Shown here: piece by piece, positions 45,140 through 54,673 of the stretch
Position numbering within the stretch: the first letter of the stretch is position 1
How the letters are laid out: every line of letters begins with the position of its first letter
Source of the DNA: GWE2-42-39 sp942493345
GTDB lineage: Bacteria; Bacteroidota; Bacteroidia; Bacteroidales; Prolixibacteraceae
Length of the DNA: 64,000 nt
NCBI GenBank assembly: GCA_942493345.1
Contig: OW818695.1
Location: forward strand, 1,984,001-2,048,000
Reading direction: 5' to 3'
Notes under the pieces: generated by a model
What the model was told of the DNA's origin: nothing
The model's input: the letters and a program-made list of their open reading frames with translations, nothing else
The model's database searches: none
Program-made: the position numbers and the translations under genes

Positions 45140-46744
45140 TTAATTACGTTCAGCAATGGTATATTTCCCTTTCTGAGTAAATTCCCTTCGAAACATATCG
45201 GTTGCTTTAACTTCAACGGTATGTTCACCTGCGGGCAAACTACTGTCAAGTCGAATCCACCATAAATGATCGCTTTGAGCTGGGCGTCCCGGTCTTCTTT
45301 TACCTGACAACAGAGTTTTGGTAGTATCCCACTTTAACATTGAATTTAAATAAGAAGGATCATAATCATTCTTTAATTCCATTTTTCCCCATTTTCCTCC
45401 ATCAATACGATATTCGACTTTATCACTTTCATATCCTATAAAAAAATTAGCATAAAGCCACCCTGCAACTTTTTCTTTTTTCTCAATAATTTTTGGCATC
45501 CATATCTCCATTTGATAATCCTGTGGTTTTCCTGCTGCTTTGTAATCTATGGTATATTGGGTATCCGTAAAATTAATATAGGCATATCCCTTAAGTGTTC
45601 CATCTGCCATAGTAGAAACAGGGATACCTTTTGCATCAAGCTCTCCCGAGTACCAGTTTCCGCAGGTTGTACCAACATTGTAATGATGATGAGGTTTTTC
45701 TTGCTTCCATCCGTCTGCTTTTGTAAAGAATTCCTGATACTGAATATGAGTATGGGCAGACAAGGATAGTGTATATGGGAAATCGGACAAAAGGTCAAAT
45801 ATACGTTGTTTGTATGCCGTTTCGACCTGTTCATTTCTACGCTGTAGAGGAGCATGCATAGCGAAAACAACCAGCTTGTTTTTGGGAACAAATTTCAAAT
45901 CGTTTTCTATAAATTTGAGTTGGTCCTCTCGTAAATAATCATCTTTCTTATCTTCTCCTTTTGAATTGGGAAAAATAATATTATCAATAATGACGAAGTG
46001 CACATTGCTGTAATTAAACGAATAATTGGCAGGGCCAAAATTAGCTTCAAAACTCTCGTCGGATAGACTATCTGCCGTTACGTCTTTATTCATATCATGA
46101 TTTCCAAGCACATTATACCAAGGAATACCTGCTCTGCTGACCGCCTTTTTATACGGTTCAAACATGTTTAAATTGTCGAAAGCCATATCGCCGAGGCTTA
46201 ACCCGAAGGCCGTATTTTTTATGCCGGTAACTTCATTCATTATGCCCCGGGTAAAGAAGTCGACTTCTTCAAGGTTAGAAATCTGCGGATCACCGAAAAC
46301 GAGTATAGTAAATTTCTCGTCTTCAACATTTGGAGTTAGAGCAAAGTCAATGTATTCGGGTAAATTTCCGGTAGGTGAAACACCTTTGTATTTAAGTCTT
46401 GGAGAACCTTGGGGCTTATGAATGTAATAAAATTGGGGTAGATTATTTTCGTCTACATTAACTTTGTATCCGGATGGTTTAATTACAAATATGATATTGT
46501 CGTTATCTACAGGCAATTTATATTTTCCTTGTTTGTCGGTCAATACAACATCGTGTCCATTTGAAACTGCAACATTGCTAATGCCATTCTCCCGATATTC
46601 TTTCGTGTTGTTTCCGTTAGAATCTTCGAATACAAATCCAGTAACAAGGGATTGTGCATGAAGAGCGAAAACGATTAGCAAGTTTGCCATCAATAAGCAT
46701 ATTCTTTTATTGGATATGCGATTCATTTTTATCATTAAGTTCAT
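45140..46744 (-). CDS. Calcineurin-like phosphoesterase with MetallophosN and MetallophosC domains, second locus (3)
   Basis: 534 residues. Signal peptide RICLLMANLLIVFALHAQ. About 35-120 is an N-terminal carboxypeptidase-regulatory-like domain (VTGFVFEDSNGNNTKEYREN, VVLTDKQGKYKLPVDNDNII), about 145-360 the catalytic domain (ILVFGDPQISNLEE, LSLGDMAFDN, VLGNHDMN, VFAMHAPLQRRNE, LSAHTHIQYQE) and about 375-530 a beta C-terminal domain (GTTCGNWYSGELDAKGIP). The order matches the MetallophosN-Metallophos-MetallophosC group common in Bacteroidota glycan loci. Start 46726 (NRISNKRICL) is also possible and gives a better signal peptide. It lies between paralogues A and B. Confidence 0.87.
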   Translation of the reverse strand: MNLMIKMNRISNKRICLLMANLLIVFALHAQSLVTGFVFEDSNGNNTKEYRENGISNVAVSNGHDVVLTDKQGKYKLPVDNDNIIFVIKPSGYKVNVDENNLPQFYYIHKPQGSPRLKYKGVSPTGNLPEYIDFALTPNVEDEKFTILVFGDPQISNLEEVDFFTRGIMNEVTGIKNTAFGLSLGDMAFDNLNMFEPYKKAVSRAGIPWYNVLGNHDMNKDVTADSLSDESFEANFGPANYSFNYSNVHFVIIDNIIFPNSKGEDKKDDYLREDQLKFIENDLKFVPKNKLVVFAMHAPLQRRNEQVETAYKQRIFDLLSDFPYTLSLSAHTHIQYQEFFTKADGWKQEKPHHHYNVGTTCGNWYSGELDAKGIPVSTMADGTLKGYAYINFTDTQYTIDYKAAGKPQDYQMEIWMPKIIEKKEKVAGWLYANFFIGYESDKVEYRIDGGKWGKMELKNDYDPSYLNSMLKWDTTKTLLSGKRRPGRPAQSDHLWWIRLDSSLPAGEHTVEVKATDMFRREFTQKGKYTIAERN

Positions 46745-46781
46745 TGGGTTTACTTATTGTTTGAGGGATATATTCAGATAA

Positions 46782-48425
46782 TTATTTCTGTTTTGTAAGA
46801 TTTTTTTGAAACGTCATCATCACTTTGGCGGGATAGATGCTGTTGTTGATCCAAAAATTCATCGGGTACTGAGTAAACATCGTCGGATAATCGCCATTGT
46901 GTAGTTGCTGAACACGAGTAAAGTTATTTGCGATTGATATGGCTTTGGCCAGATAAACTTCTTTTTTGGTGGCCATATAGGCATGCCAATAAGTCTCAAC
47001 CATGAGACCGGTGTTGCGGGCTGATGGCATCCAAAATCCATATTGCTCGTGAACGATGGGTGTCAACCAATTTTTAGAAAACCAGCCCGGGCCTACTTTG
47101 ACCGTATCCGAAGCCGGACGGATTGTTGTATTACCTACCACAACCAAATCTTCCATTTGCTCCCAAGTGATAAACTGATCTTCAGCAAAACGAATTAATT
47201 CTTCTGCCAATTCTATATATTTTGGCTTGCCGTTGCTGTTCTTGAACAAATAGATAGCCATGTCACACGCTTGTTCCCTGCTCATTCGTTGATAGGGAAC
47301 AGACTTTCGCATATCTACATCTTCGTATTGAGCCTGCCAATAGAATGTCTCTACCGGATTAGCTATCGTCCAGTTAAAAGCATCTTTGGTGGCTTTTCCC
47401 AAGCCTTCCACTTTGTAATCTTTTTTAAGACGATCGAAATAGTTAATGATTGCTGTAGGAATCGCTATTTTATCTGCCGTTGGTTTTCCGGTTTGAGTAT
47501 CAACATATAAATACCAGCTTCCATTTTCCAGTTGCGTTTTCAGATAAGTATTTGCTATCTGTTTTGCCGCATAAAAATATTTTTTCTCTTTCGTAAGATC
47601 ATAAAGATCGAGATAGGCATTACCGGCATCGGCCGCAACAATAATCATATAATTATTCAGCTGCATGTGTGAGGTTTCCTTTTTACCAATCCTGCTTCCA
47701 TAATAAGTAGGTGGAAAATATTCCAATGGCGTACCTTCTTTAAAGCTGATATTTATAAGATAATCAGCCACAATCCGGGCAAGTTCAATCGATCGGGCAA
47801 CCGTATCGGCTCCCGACTTTAACCTGGCATAAGTTACAGCACCCACAATCAGTGATCCGAAGATTTTAGCAGGATATCTGTAATATTGATAATCCGGAGC
47901 CGGAGCCTTATTTGTCAGCCAATATTCGACATAGTCTTTATACATGATTTTATCCAACGCAAGCACTGCACTCCTATCGTAAGGCATTACCGGTTTTAGA
48001 TACGGTCCGTTAAATGGAGCCGCCCTGAAATATCGTCCTTCCCCTGCCAATCCCAGATATTCTTCCTGTTTTGAAATACCCGTCACTTTGAGGTCGAAAC
48101 TACCTACCGGCACCAATGTCCAGACCGGGCTCAACGGAGCATAAGAAATTTCACTCTCAAAACTATATTTACTTGAATCTTTCAAACTCAGAATCTCATA
48201 TTTATATCGCACTGCACCTTCAATGGGCTTGATATCAAATGCAGGGGCATAAATAAATCGTTTGGCAAACTTGTTCCAGAAAGGGGATTTACCCGGAAAC
48301 CCCGGACGAATCGGATTAGCTGATTTCTCCCACTCGCTTTTGCCAAAATCCGTTTGAGCAAAAGAATTAAAGGGCTTTATTAACCCTGTAAACAAGGTTA
48401 ATAAAGCACAAATTATTATTTTCAT
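46782..48425 (-). CDS. Paralogous secreted alpha/alpha-toroid protein A, function unknown
   Basis: 547 residues with signal peptide (ICALLTLFTGLIKPFNSFAQ). Same architecture as proteins B and C: beta domain with SANPIRPGFPGKSPFWNKFA and ISYAPLSPVWTLVPVGSF, then a helical toroid with YYRYPAKIFGSLIVGAVTYA, ADAGNAYLDLYDLTKEKKYF, QLENGSWYLYVDTQTGKPTA, MSREQACDMAIYLFKNSNG and VGPGWFSKNWLTPIVHEQYG. It has a short insertion (residues about 425-450) absent from the other two. It is the first enzyme gene after susD, 40 bases from it, so the family is central to this locus. No named family recognised. Confidence 0.75.
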   Translation of the reverse strand: MKIIICALLTLFTGLIKPFNSFAQTDFGKSEWEKSANPIRPGFPGKSPFWNKFAKRFIYAPAFDIKPIEGAVRYKYEILSLKDSSKYSFESEISYAPLSPVWTLVPVGSFDLKVTGISKQEEYLGLAGEGRYFRAAPFNGPYLKPVMPYDRSAVLALDKIMYKDYVEYWLTNKAPAPDYQYYRYPAKIFGSLIVGAVTYARLKSGADTVARSIELARIVADYLINISFKEGTPLEYFPPTYYGSRIGKKETSHMQLNNYMIIVAADAGNAYLDLYDLTKEKKYFYAAKQIANTYLKTQLENGSWYLYVDTQTGKPTADKIAIPTAIINYFDRLKKDYKVEGLGKATKDAFNWTIANPVETFYWQAQYEDVDMRKSVPYQRMSREQACDMAIYLFKNSNGKPKYIELAEELIRFAEDQFITWEQMEDLVVVGNTTIRPASDTVKVGPGWFSKNWLTPIVHEQYGFWMPSARNTGLMVETYWHAYMATKKEVYLAKAISIANNFTRVQQLHNGDYPTMFTQYPMNFWINNSIYPAKVMMTFQKNLTKQK

Positions 48426-48465
48426 TATCCGATCATTATTTTACCGAATAAACAGGTGCTAACTA

Positions 48466-50118
48466 TTAATTTCCAAGATTTGGATTAATATTAACTTCCG
48501 CTTGTGGTATAGGCCAATATTCATCAATCCCTTTGCGAAAACTTCGCGTTGTAACAAACCATCTTTTATACGGATCGGCAGGTGTTGAACTGCTCTTTTT
48601 GCGGATTGCTGTTTTTGAAACCGGATATGGGTGCCCGTAAAAATCATTTTTAAGTACCTGGTCAGCAATTCCCCATCTCAGTAAATCCCAAAGTCTGATT
48701 CCTTCCATTGCCAGTTCGACACGGCGTTCATTGCGAAGAATAGGCCTCAATAAAGAAGCATCTGTTTGAGTTATTGGAGGCATATTAACCGACGCCCTTC
48801 CTCTCACCTTATTAATTGTTTCATTTAATAACGCCTGATCTATCGCCTGTCCTGCTTCAAGTTTTGCTTCCAGGTAACTTAATAAAATTTCGGAATACCT
48901 GATAACTGGGACATTACCTCCGTAGCCAGTTGTCGGGTTTCCGGTGAAGTTTTCTTCAATATACTTTTTCAAAATAAACCCTGTTTTTGAATTTAAGTTT
49001 TGAATACGGTCAACAGATTTTGCAGAATCTGGGTGCGTATAAATATAAGAAGCTCGAAGGGGCGCACCATTATAATACATTGTATACTTTAACCTTGGAT
49101 CGCGATTTTTGCCCATATCTTTATAATCATACCGGGGATCAGAGTAGGAAAAAGTTGAGCCATCAGTGAATTGATATGCTTCCATCAAACTTCCAAGAGG
49201 GTTTACAAGAGTATATCCTCCGATTGTACGCGGAGATAATTGTTGGATAAGAGCACTGGCAAACAGATTCGGAATAAACTGTGTGCTGAATATATTTTCA
49301 CGACTATTTTCATTCGATTCCAGAAATATAGTACTGTAATTAGGGTCAATAATGTTATCCCCAAAATCAATAATTGTTTTATAGGTAATTGCTGCATCAG
49401 CAAATAATTTCTGTGCCAATTGAATACGACCCAAAAATGCAAGACATGCCTGCTTACAGACCCTGCCCGTTTCTGTCGAAGGAATATCCTTAAAACGAGG
49501 TAAATCAACAGAGGCTTCCTGGAATTCAGTTGTTACAAAATCTACAAGTTCCTGATGAGAAGCTTTTGTTACTGTATTCGCTTCTTCAGGTGTGAGTGTT
49601 TTGGTAATTAAGGGTACAGAACCGAAATGCTGTGACATGTAGAAATACTGACATGCCCTGATAAATCTCACTTCTGCAATTATCCTTTTCTTACGTGTTT
49701 CATCCATTGTCACCTGATCAATATTTTCCAGGAAATCGTTACTGCGGGCAATAACTTTATAAGACATGTTCCAGAAATTACCTAATAAACCCAGATTTGA
49801 TGTCATCGTTCCGTTCGTCAATTTATGCCAGGTTGTATTATCTCCCTGCCCGTGGTAGGCATTATCTGTAGCTGCTTCAAGAAATATCAAAGCCTGATAT
49901 GACCACCAGGATGTAGGTACCTGTCCGCCGGTATTTACAGCCAGGTCTCCCCTGTAAACTGCCGTAAGTGCAAGCATCGCATTTGATTCACTAGTCCAGA
50001 AAGTTGCGTTATCAAATTCATCCAATGGTGATTTTTCCAGTTGGTCTTTGCAGGAGGTGGCTATTAATATAATAAGTAAAACAATAGTGAAATGCTTTAA
50101 ATGATGTATGTGTTTCAT
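48466..50118 (-). CDS. SusD/RagB-family surface glycan-binding lipoprotein, second locus
   Basis: 550 residues. Lipoprotein signal ending ILIATSCKDQLEKSP (Cys 23). TPR-type SusD fold: RIIAEVRFIRACQYFYMSQH, FGSVPLITKTLTPEEANTVT, VIRYSEILLSYLEAKLEAGQ and RNERRVELAMEGIRLWDLLR near the C-terminus, then the typical FRKGIDEYWPIPQAEVNINP ending. It forms the lid of the SusC channel and starts 10 bases after the susC stop, so both are translated together. Confidence 0.94.
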   Translation of the reverse strand: MKHIHHLKHFTIVLLIILIATSCKDQLEKSPLDEFDNATFWTSESNAMLALTAVYRGDLAVNTGGQVPTSWWSYQALIFLEAATDNAYHGQGDNTTWHKLTNGTMTSNLGLLGNFWNMSYKVIARSNDFLENIDQVTMDETRKKRIIAEVRFIRACQYFYMSQHFGSVPLITKTLTPEEANTVTKASHQELVDFVTTEFQEASVDLPRFKDIPSTETGRVCKQACLAFLGRIQLAQKLFADAAITYKTIIDFGDNIIDPNYSTIFLESNENSRENIFSTQFIPNLFASALIQQLSPRTIGGYTLVNPLGSLMEAYQFTDGSTFSYSDPRYDYKDMGKNRDPRLKYTMYYNGAPLRASYIYTHPDSAKSVDRIQNLNSKTGFILKKYIEENFTGNPTTGYGGNVPVIRYSEILLSYLEAKLEAGQAIDQALLNETINKVRGRASVNMPPITQTDASLLRPILRNERRVELAMEGIRLWDLLRWGIADQVLKNDFYGHPYPVSKTAIRKKSSSTPADPYKRWFVTTRSFRKGIDEYWPIPQAEVNINPNLGN

Positions 50119-50128
50119 GATTTCTTAA

Positions 50129-53100
50129 TTAAAAAGTTATGTCTATGCCAAGTGTATAGGTTGACATGATCGGATAAAATTCTCCGGTTCCATTAACTTC
50201 AGGATCCCAACCTTTTTCGTATTTGCTGAACGTATGAAGATTCTCTCCACTCATATATAATCTTGCATTCGAAATGCCGATATTTTTAAGGGCTTGCTTC
50301 GATATATTATACCCAATTTGAAGATTTTTTACTCTCAAATAAGAACCATCTAATATCCAATAAGAAGATAACAGGGTATTTGGAACTCCACCACCCGGAA
50401 CTTTTTCTATGCGTGGATAAATTGCATTCCTGTCTGGATTTTGCTCCGTCCAGCGACCTTCATATTGCCAGCGTTGTATATTTCCGGTATTCTGGTTCAA
50501 GGCCCAGCTTGCATAGCTTTGAAGTCTGCCTTTAACACCAGCAATACCTTGCAATAAAATACTTAAATCAAACCCTTTATATTTCACTCCAAGGTTAACA
50601 CCATAGCTATATTTTGGGATCTGGCTTCCCAGAACCACCCTGTCATAAGTAGCATTTACAATTCCGTCAGGAACCCCTTCCGGCCCACTTATATCTTTAT
50701 ACCGGATGTCGCCCGGTTTAGGATTTGGATTTATACTCTGTTGATCATTCGTCGTTTCATAATCGATGACATCCTGTGCATCAACATAAAGCCCATCGGC
50801 AACATAACCGTAATAAAGCGCATAACTACCATTCGAATTTGGATAACCTATAAAAAGGTCGCTACCATTACCAACCATTCCATTGGGCTGATTAATATTA
50901 CCTACTCCCAAATCAAGAACTTTATTGTTTACGATGGTAAAATTTGCACTAATATTATATGAGAATTCGCCCAGAGTATTACTATGATTTGCAGTAAATT
51001 CCCAACCCCGATTCTGCAATTCTCCTGTGTTTTGCTGCGACAGGCCAAAACCTAAAACATTCGACACACTAGTAGCCGGGCTATATAAAATGTCATAAGT
51101 ATACCGATCGAAATACGTTGCGGAAATATTCAATTTGTTTTCAAACACACTGATGTCCACACCAATATCTTTCGTACGGGTAGACTCCCAATGCAGAGTG
51201 CTATCAACCAACGTGGTGCGTGCAGCTCCAGGCGATATTCCACCACCAAAAGAATACGTTGTGCCGGTTGAAGAAATTAAGGTATTTTGATACGGATAAT
51301 TGGAAATATTCTGATTCCCTAATACTCCCCATGAAGCCTTTATTTTCAATTCATTTATCCAGGATATATTATCTTTAATAAATTTTTCCTTGCCAATACT
51401 CCAGCCTGCAGCTAACGAAGGGAATACAGCATACTTCTGGCTGGTTGGAAAACGGGAAGATCCATCTCTTCTAACTACACCCTCTATTAAGTATTTACCT
51501 GCAAAATTATAGTTTGCACGTGCAAATTGCGATTCTAATGCATATTCTGCGCCAGTTCCGTCCGACTGCTGATTATCAGGAGAACCGGTTTGCAATACTG
51601 TAAGATCATTACTTGGCAAATTATCACGATATGCTTCAAAGTTTTCGGCTGTATAATTTTCAAAAGAATAGCCTGCAAGAAAACTAATAAAATGTTTGTT
51701 GAATTGTTTTGAATAATCGGCCAACCCCTGTATGGTATAATATTCATTGTTTCCGGTTTCTTCTCTCAGGAAATTGGGGCCAACTGTTATATCGTTATTC
51801 AGTCGTTGCGTTGACCTGAAGGTTTTATCACGACTAATATTTTGCCTGTATCCTGCGATAAACGATAATTTCAAATCTTTTATCACTTTATAATCCAGTC
51901 TTATATTTCCAGTAAGATTTAATTGTTTTCCCCAGTAAAAAGATTTGCTTGCAAGATCGGATACAGGAGTTCCGTTGCTGCTCAAACCTACACCAAAGTC
52001 TCCATTATCATATTGGCTAACAAATATATTAGGCAACCTGGCTGCCTGTTCAATCATATTGAGCATATTTCCCGAGCTTCCACCGGCCGGTGCTATAGGC
52101 TCGTTCACTTTTGAAGATATAGCCGCTAAGCGTGTAGTTAAACTAAATTTTGGACTAAAGGTGGTAACCATATTCAAACGTACGTTATAGCGTGAATAAT
52201 CGTTCTTAATTACCATTCCGTCTTGGTATAAATATCCAAATGACAGATTATATTTATTCGTATTTGTACCGCCGCTTATATTAATATTATGACCGGTTTG
52301 CATACCATTTTTAGAAATAATAGCATCCAAAAAGTTGGTGTTCGGATAATTAGGGTCATTTTGAGCTCTGTATTTCTCAACTTCATCCATCTGAGCCTGA
52401 GTTAATTGTGAAGTACCATTTTCCGCTTCATAATACGCCTGTTGGTATTCCCACGAATTTACATATTCTGGCATCGCCGTAGGAACCTGACTGGCGACAT
52501 AAGAACTTAGCGAAATTTGGGGCTTTCCCTCTTTCCCCGATTTTGTAGTCACAAGGATCACACCATTTGCGGCCCTGGATCCATAAATAGCCGCAGAAGA
52601 AGCATCTTTCAAAACAGATATAGTTTCTACATCATTGGGGTCAATATCATTAAAATTATCTACCGGGGTTCCGTCCACCAAAATCAAAGCATTCGGCGCT
52701 GCGCCAAAAGAGCCCACACCACGAACACTGATGGTTCCGCTGGAGACGCCTGGTCTGCCACCGCGTTGCGTAACAATTACACCTGCAAGTTGGCCCGTTA
52801 GAACATTCTTTAATTCAGATACCGATCGGCTAGCAATTTTATCAGTCGACATCTGTGCGATTGAGCCAATTACATTTTCACGTTTTTGAGTGCCATATCC
52901 TACAACCACAATTTCCTCCAATCCTTTTACATCTTCGTCAAGGGTTACATTGATTATAGGTCGTCCATTTACAGCTATTTCCTGCGTCTTCATCCCGATA
53001 AACGAAAACACCAGCATGGCATCTCCCATTAAATCATTGAGCGCATAATTTCCTTCCGAATCAGTAATTGTCCCCTGTGCAGTACCTTGGATTGCAACCG

Positions 53101-53536
53101 TTGCTCCAGGAACAGGCTCTTGTCGAACATTTGTTACTTTCCCACTGACTTTTATTTTCTTTTGTGTCTGATAGGAATTACTCCTCAGAACAATCTGACG
53201 ATCATGTATTTCATAGGAAACTTCGGTCCCCATAAAAACCAGGTTAAGTAATTCTTCCAACGACTTGTCTTTAATATTGATGTCAACCTTTCTGGTTACA
53301 TCAACTTCTTCATTCTTATACAAGAAAAAGAATTCGCTCTGGTCTTCAATATCCCGCAATACTTCTTTTACTGAAGCATTTTTCACAGAAACACTAAGCT
53401 GCGTTTGTTGCGAATAAACACTTGCACTGACATGCACAAAGGCGATCATTAGAATAAACAAGGTTAATTTCATAATACGTAACCATTTAAACAAGGGACT
53501 AGAGTGTCCCCCGACATTTAACCACTTTTTTTTCAT
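50129..53536 (-). CDS. SusC/RagA-family TonB-dependent outer-membrane transporter with STN domain, second locus
   Basis: 1135 residues. Signal region about 20-45 (LFILMIAFVHVSASVYSQQ), STN domain (VKEVLRDIEDQSEFFFLYKN), carboxypeptidase-regulatory domain (VSGKVTNVRQEPVPGATVAI), TonB box and plug (LEEIVVVGYGTQKRENVIGS, GRPGVSSGTISVRGVGSFGA) and a 22-strand barrel ending STYTLGIDITF. It imports oligosaccharides in a TonB-dependent way and, through STN, signals ligand binding to the FecR protein encoded upstream. ATG 53536 (MKKKWLNV) is preferred to ATG 53563. Intact, in contrast to its locus 1 counterpart. Confidence 0.94.
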   Translation of the reverse strand: MKKKWLNVGGHSSPLFKWLRIMKLTLFILMIAFVHVSASVYSQQTQLSVSVKNASVKEVLRDIEDQSEFFFLYKNEEVDVTRKVDINIKDKSLEELLNLVFMGTEVSYEIHDRQIVLRSNSYQTQKKIKVSGKVTNVRQEPVPGATVAIQGTAQGTITDSEGNYALNDLMGDAMLVFSFIGMKTQEIAVNGRPIINVTLDEDVKGLEEIVVVGYGTQKRENVIGSIAQMSTDKIASRSVSELKNVLTGQLAGVIVTQRGGRPGVSSGTISVRGVGSFGAAPNALILVDGTPVDNFNDIDPNDVETISVLKDASSAAIYGSRAANGVILVTTKSGKEGKPQISLSSYVASQVPTAMPEYVNSWEYQQAYYEAENGTSQLTQAQMDEVEKYRAQNDPNYPNTNFLDAIISKNGMQTGHNINISGGTNTNKYNLSFGYLYQDGMVIKNDYSRYNVRLNMVTTFSPKFSLTTRLAAISSKVNEPIAPAGGSSGNMLNMIEQAARLPNIFVSQYDNGDFGVGLSSNGTPVSDLASKSFYWGKQLNLTGNIRLDYKVIKDLKLSFIAGYRQNISRDKTFRSTQRLNNDITVGPNFLREETGNNEYYTIQGLADYSKQFNKHFISFLAGYSFENYTAENFEAYRDNLPSNDLTVLQTGSPDNQQSDGTGAEYALESQFARANYNFAGKYLIEGVVRRDGSSRFPTSQKYAVFPSLAAGWSIGKEKFIKDNISWINELKIKASWGVLGNQNISNYPYQNTLISSTGTTYSFGGGISPGAARTTLVDSTLHWESTRTKDIGVDISVFENKLNISATYFDRYTYDILYSPATSVSNVLGFGLSQQNTGELQNRGWEFTANHSNTLGEFSYNISANFTIVNNKVLDLGVGNINQPNGMVGNGSDLFIGYPNSNGSYALYYGYVADGLYVDAQDVIDYETTNDQQSINPNPKPGDIRYKDISGPEGVPDGIVNATYDRVVLGSQIPKYSYGVNLGVKYKGFDLSILLQGIAGVKGRLQSYASWALNQNTGNIQRWQYEGRWTEQNPDRNAIYPRIEKVPGGGVPNTLLSSYWILDGSYLRVKNLQIGYNISKQALKNIGISNARLYMSGENLHTFSKYEKGWDPEVNGTGEFYPIMSTYTLGIDITF

Positions 53537-53612
53537 AAATTTGCAATTATTAGTGTTATACAAATCCCGTAAGGGGTTATTTAACCTGATTTCATGTACC
53601 GCATGAAGTTTG

Positions 53613-53638
53613 AAGGAAAGTGTTCCCGCACTTTCCTT
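53613..53638 (-). promoter_or_regulatory. Hairpin in the fecR-susC spacer, locus 2
   Basis: AAGGAAAGTG / CACTTTCCTT with a 6-base loop lies directly after the fecR stop and 77 bases before the susC start. On the coding strand no T-run follows (TCAAAC); an A-run precedes it, so a terminator would only work on the opposite strand. The core stem AGGAAAGTG / CACTTTCCT is identical to that of the locus 1 hairpin at 4129-4157 while the loops differ. Confidence 0.5.
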
Positions 53639-53644
53639 TTTTTA

Positions 53645-54610
53645 TCAGGGTTTACTGATCTTTACTATAGTTTCATTGATTTCATATTTCATATCTGATG
53701 TTAATGACAATACTTGCAGCATTTCGCGCAAACTTTCAGTTTTTATAGTTGTGGTGTATCGTTCGCTGATATCCAAGTTCTCGTCAACCACAATTTTGAC
53801 ATCATACCAGCGTTCCATTTTTTTCAGTATTTCAGAAAGTGGGGCATTTTCAAAGCGCAATATATTTTCTTTCCAGGAAGTATATAATTCGGTATCGACT
53901 TTAAAAAGTTTTGGCGTTTTTGATTGTTTTGAAAACTCGAATTGTTCTCCGGGACTCAACTCGAATTTCTTATTGAGGCCCGAAAGAAAAATATTTACAG
54001 AACCTTCTTCCAGTGTTATAAATATATCGTCTTCAGGATAGGAATATACATTAAATTTTGTTCCCAGCACCAAAACGTCTATTGCCCCGGCATGTACGTT
54101 AAACGGTTTTCTCTCGTCTTTTGCTACTTCGAAATAAGCTTCGCCTTCAACAAAAACATTTCGTTGCCGGCCATTAAATACAACCGGATATTTAAACGTT
54201 GTACCTGAATTGAGCCACACTTTGGTTCCGTCGTACAAAGTAACGACCGATTTTTCGCCATTAGGCACCAGTATCTCGTTATATTCTTCGGAAAGCTGAT
54301 TGATTTGTTTTTGCCCGGTAAAGTAAAGAGACAAGGCCCCGATCAGAAACGCAAAAATAAAGACGGCAGCATATTTCAGGATTGAAAGCAACGGTTTAAT
54401 ACTTACCAATTTGGCAGAATTTCCGTTTTCAAAGAATTTTTGAGAATGTTGAGGCTTCACCTCCTTTAAACCAGTAAGTACCCAGAGGTTTTTCAGCTCG
54501 TTGTATCTTTTTTGATTCAACTCTGAAGCGTCGATCCAATCCAGAATATCACGAACTTCATCGGCTGAGAGGATTGTGCCTTGAATGTATTGCATTAACT
54601 TTTCTTCCAT
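53645..54610 (-). CDS. FecR-type anti-sigma factor, second locus
   Basis: 321 residues. Cytoplasmic part 1-80 binds the ECF sigma factor (ILDWIDASELNQKRYNELKN). Membrane segment about 83-105 (AAVFIFAFLIGALSLYF). Periplasmic FecR domain (VVTLYDGTKVWLNSGTTFKY, VFVEGEAYFEVAKDERKPFN, IDVLVLGTKFNVYSYPEDD) and C-terminal DUF4974-like domain (FENAPLSEILKKMERWYDVK). It links the STN domain of the next-encoded SusC to the sigma factor at 54674. Intact. Confidence 0.93.
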   Translation of the reverse strand: MEEKLMQYIQGTILSADEVRDILDWIDASELNQKRYNELKNLWVLTGLKEVKPQHSQKFFENGNSAKLVSIKPLLSILKYAAVFIFAFLIGALSLYFTGQKQINQLSEEYNEILVPNGEKSVVTLYDGTKVWLNSGTTFKYPVVFNGRQRNVFVEGEAYFEVAKDERKPFNVHAGAIDVLVLGTKFNVYSYPEDDIFITLEEGSVNIFLSGLNKKFELSPGEQFEFSKQSKTPKLFKVDTELYTSWKENILRFENAPLSEILKKMERWYDVKIVVDENLDISERYTTTIKTESLREMLQVLSLTSDMKYEINETIVKISKP

Positions 54611-54673
54611 AGGACTGAAAGGTTTTATAAGTATAACCGAATGGAGATATTTTACCCTAACGCGAAAGGTGAA

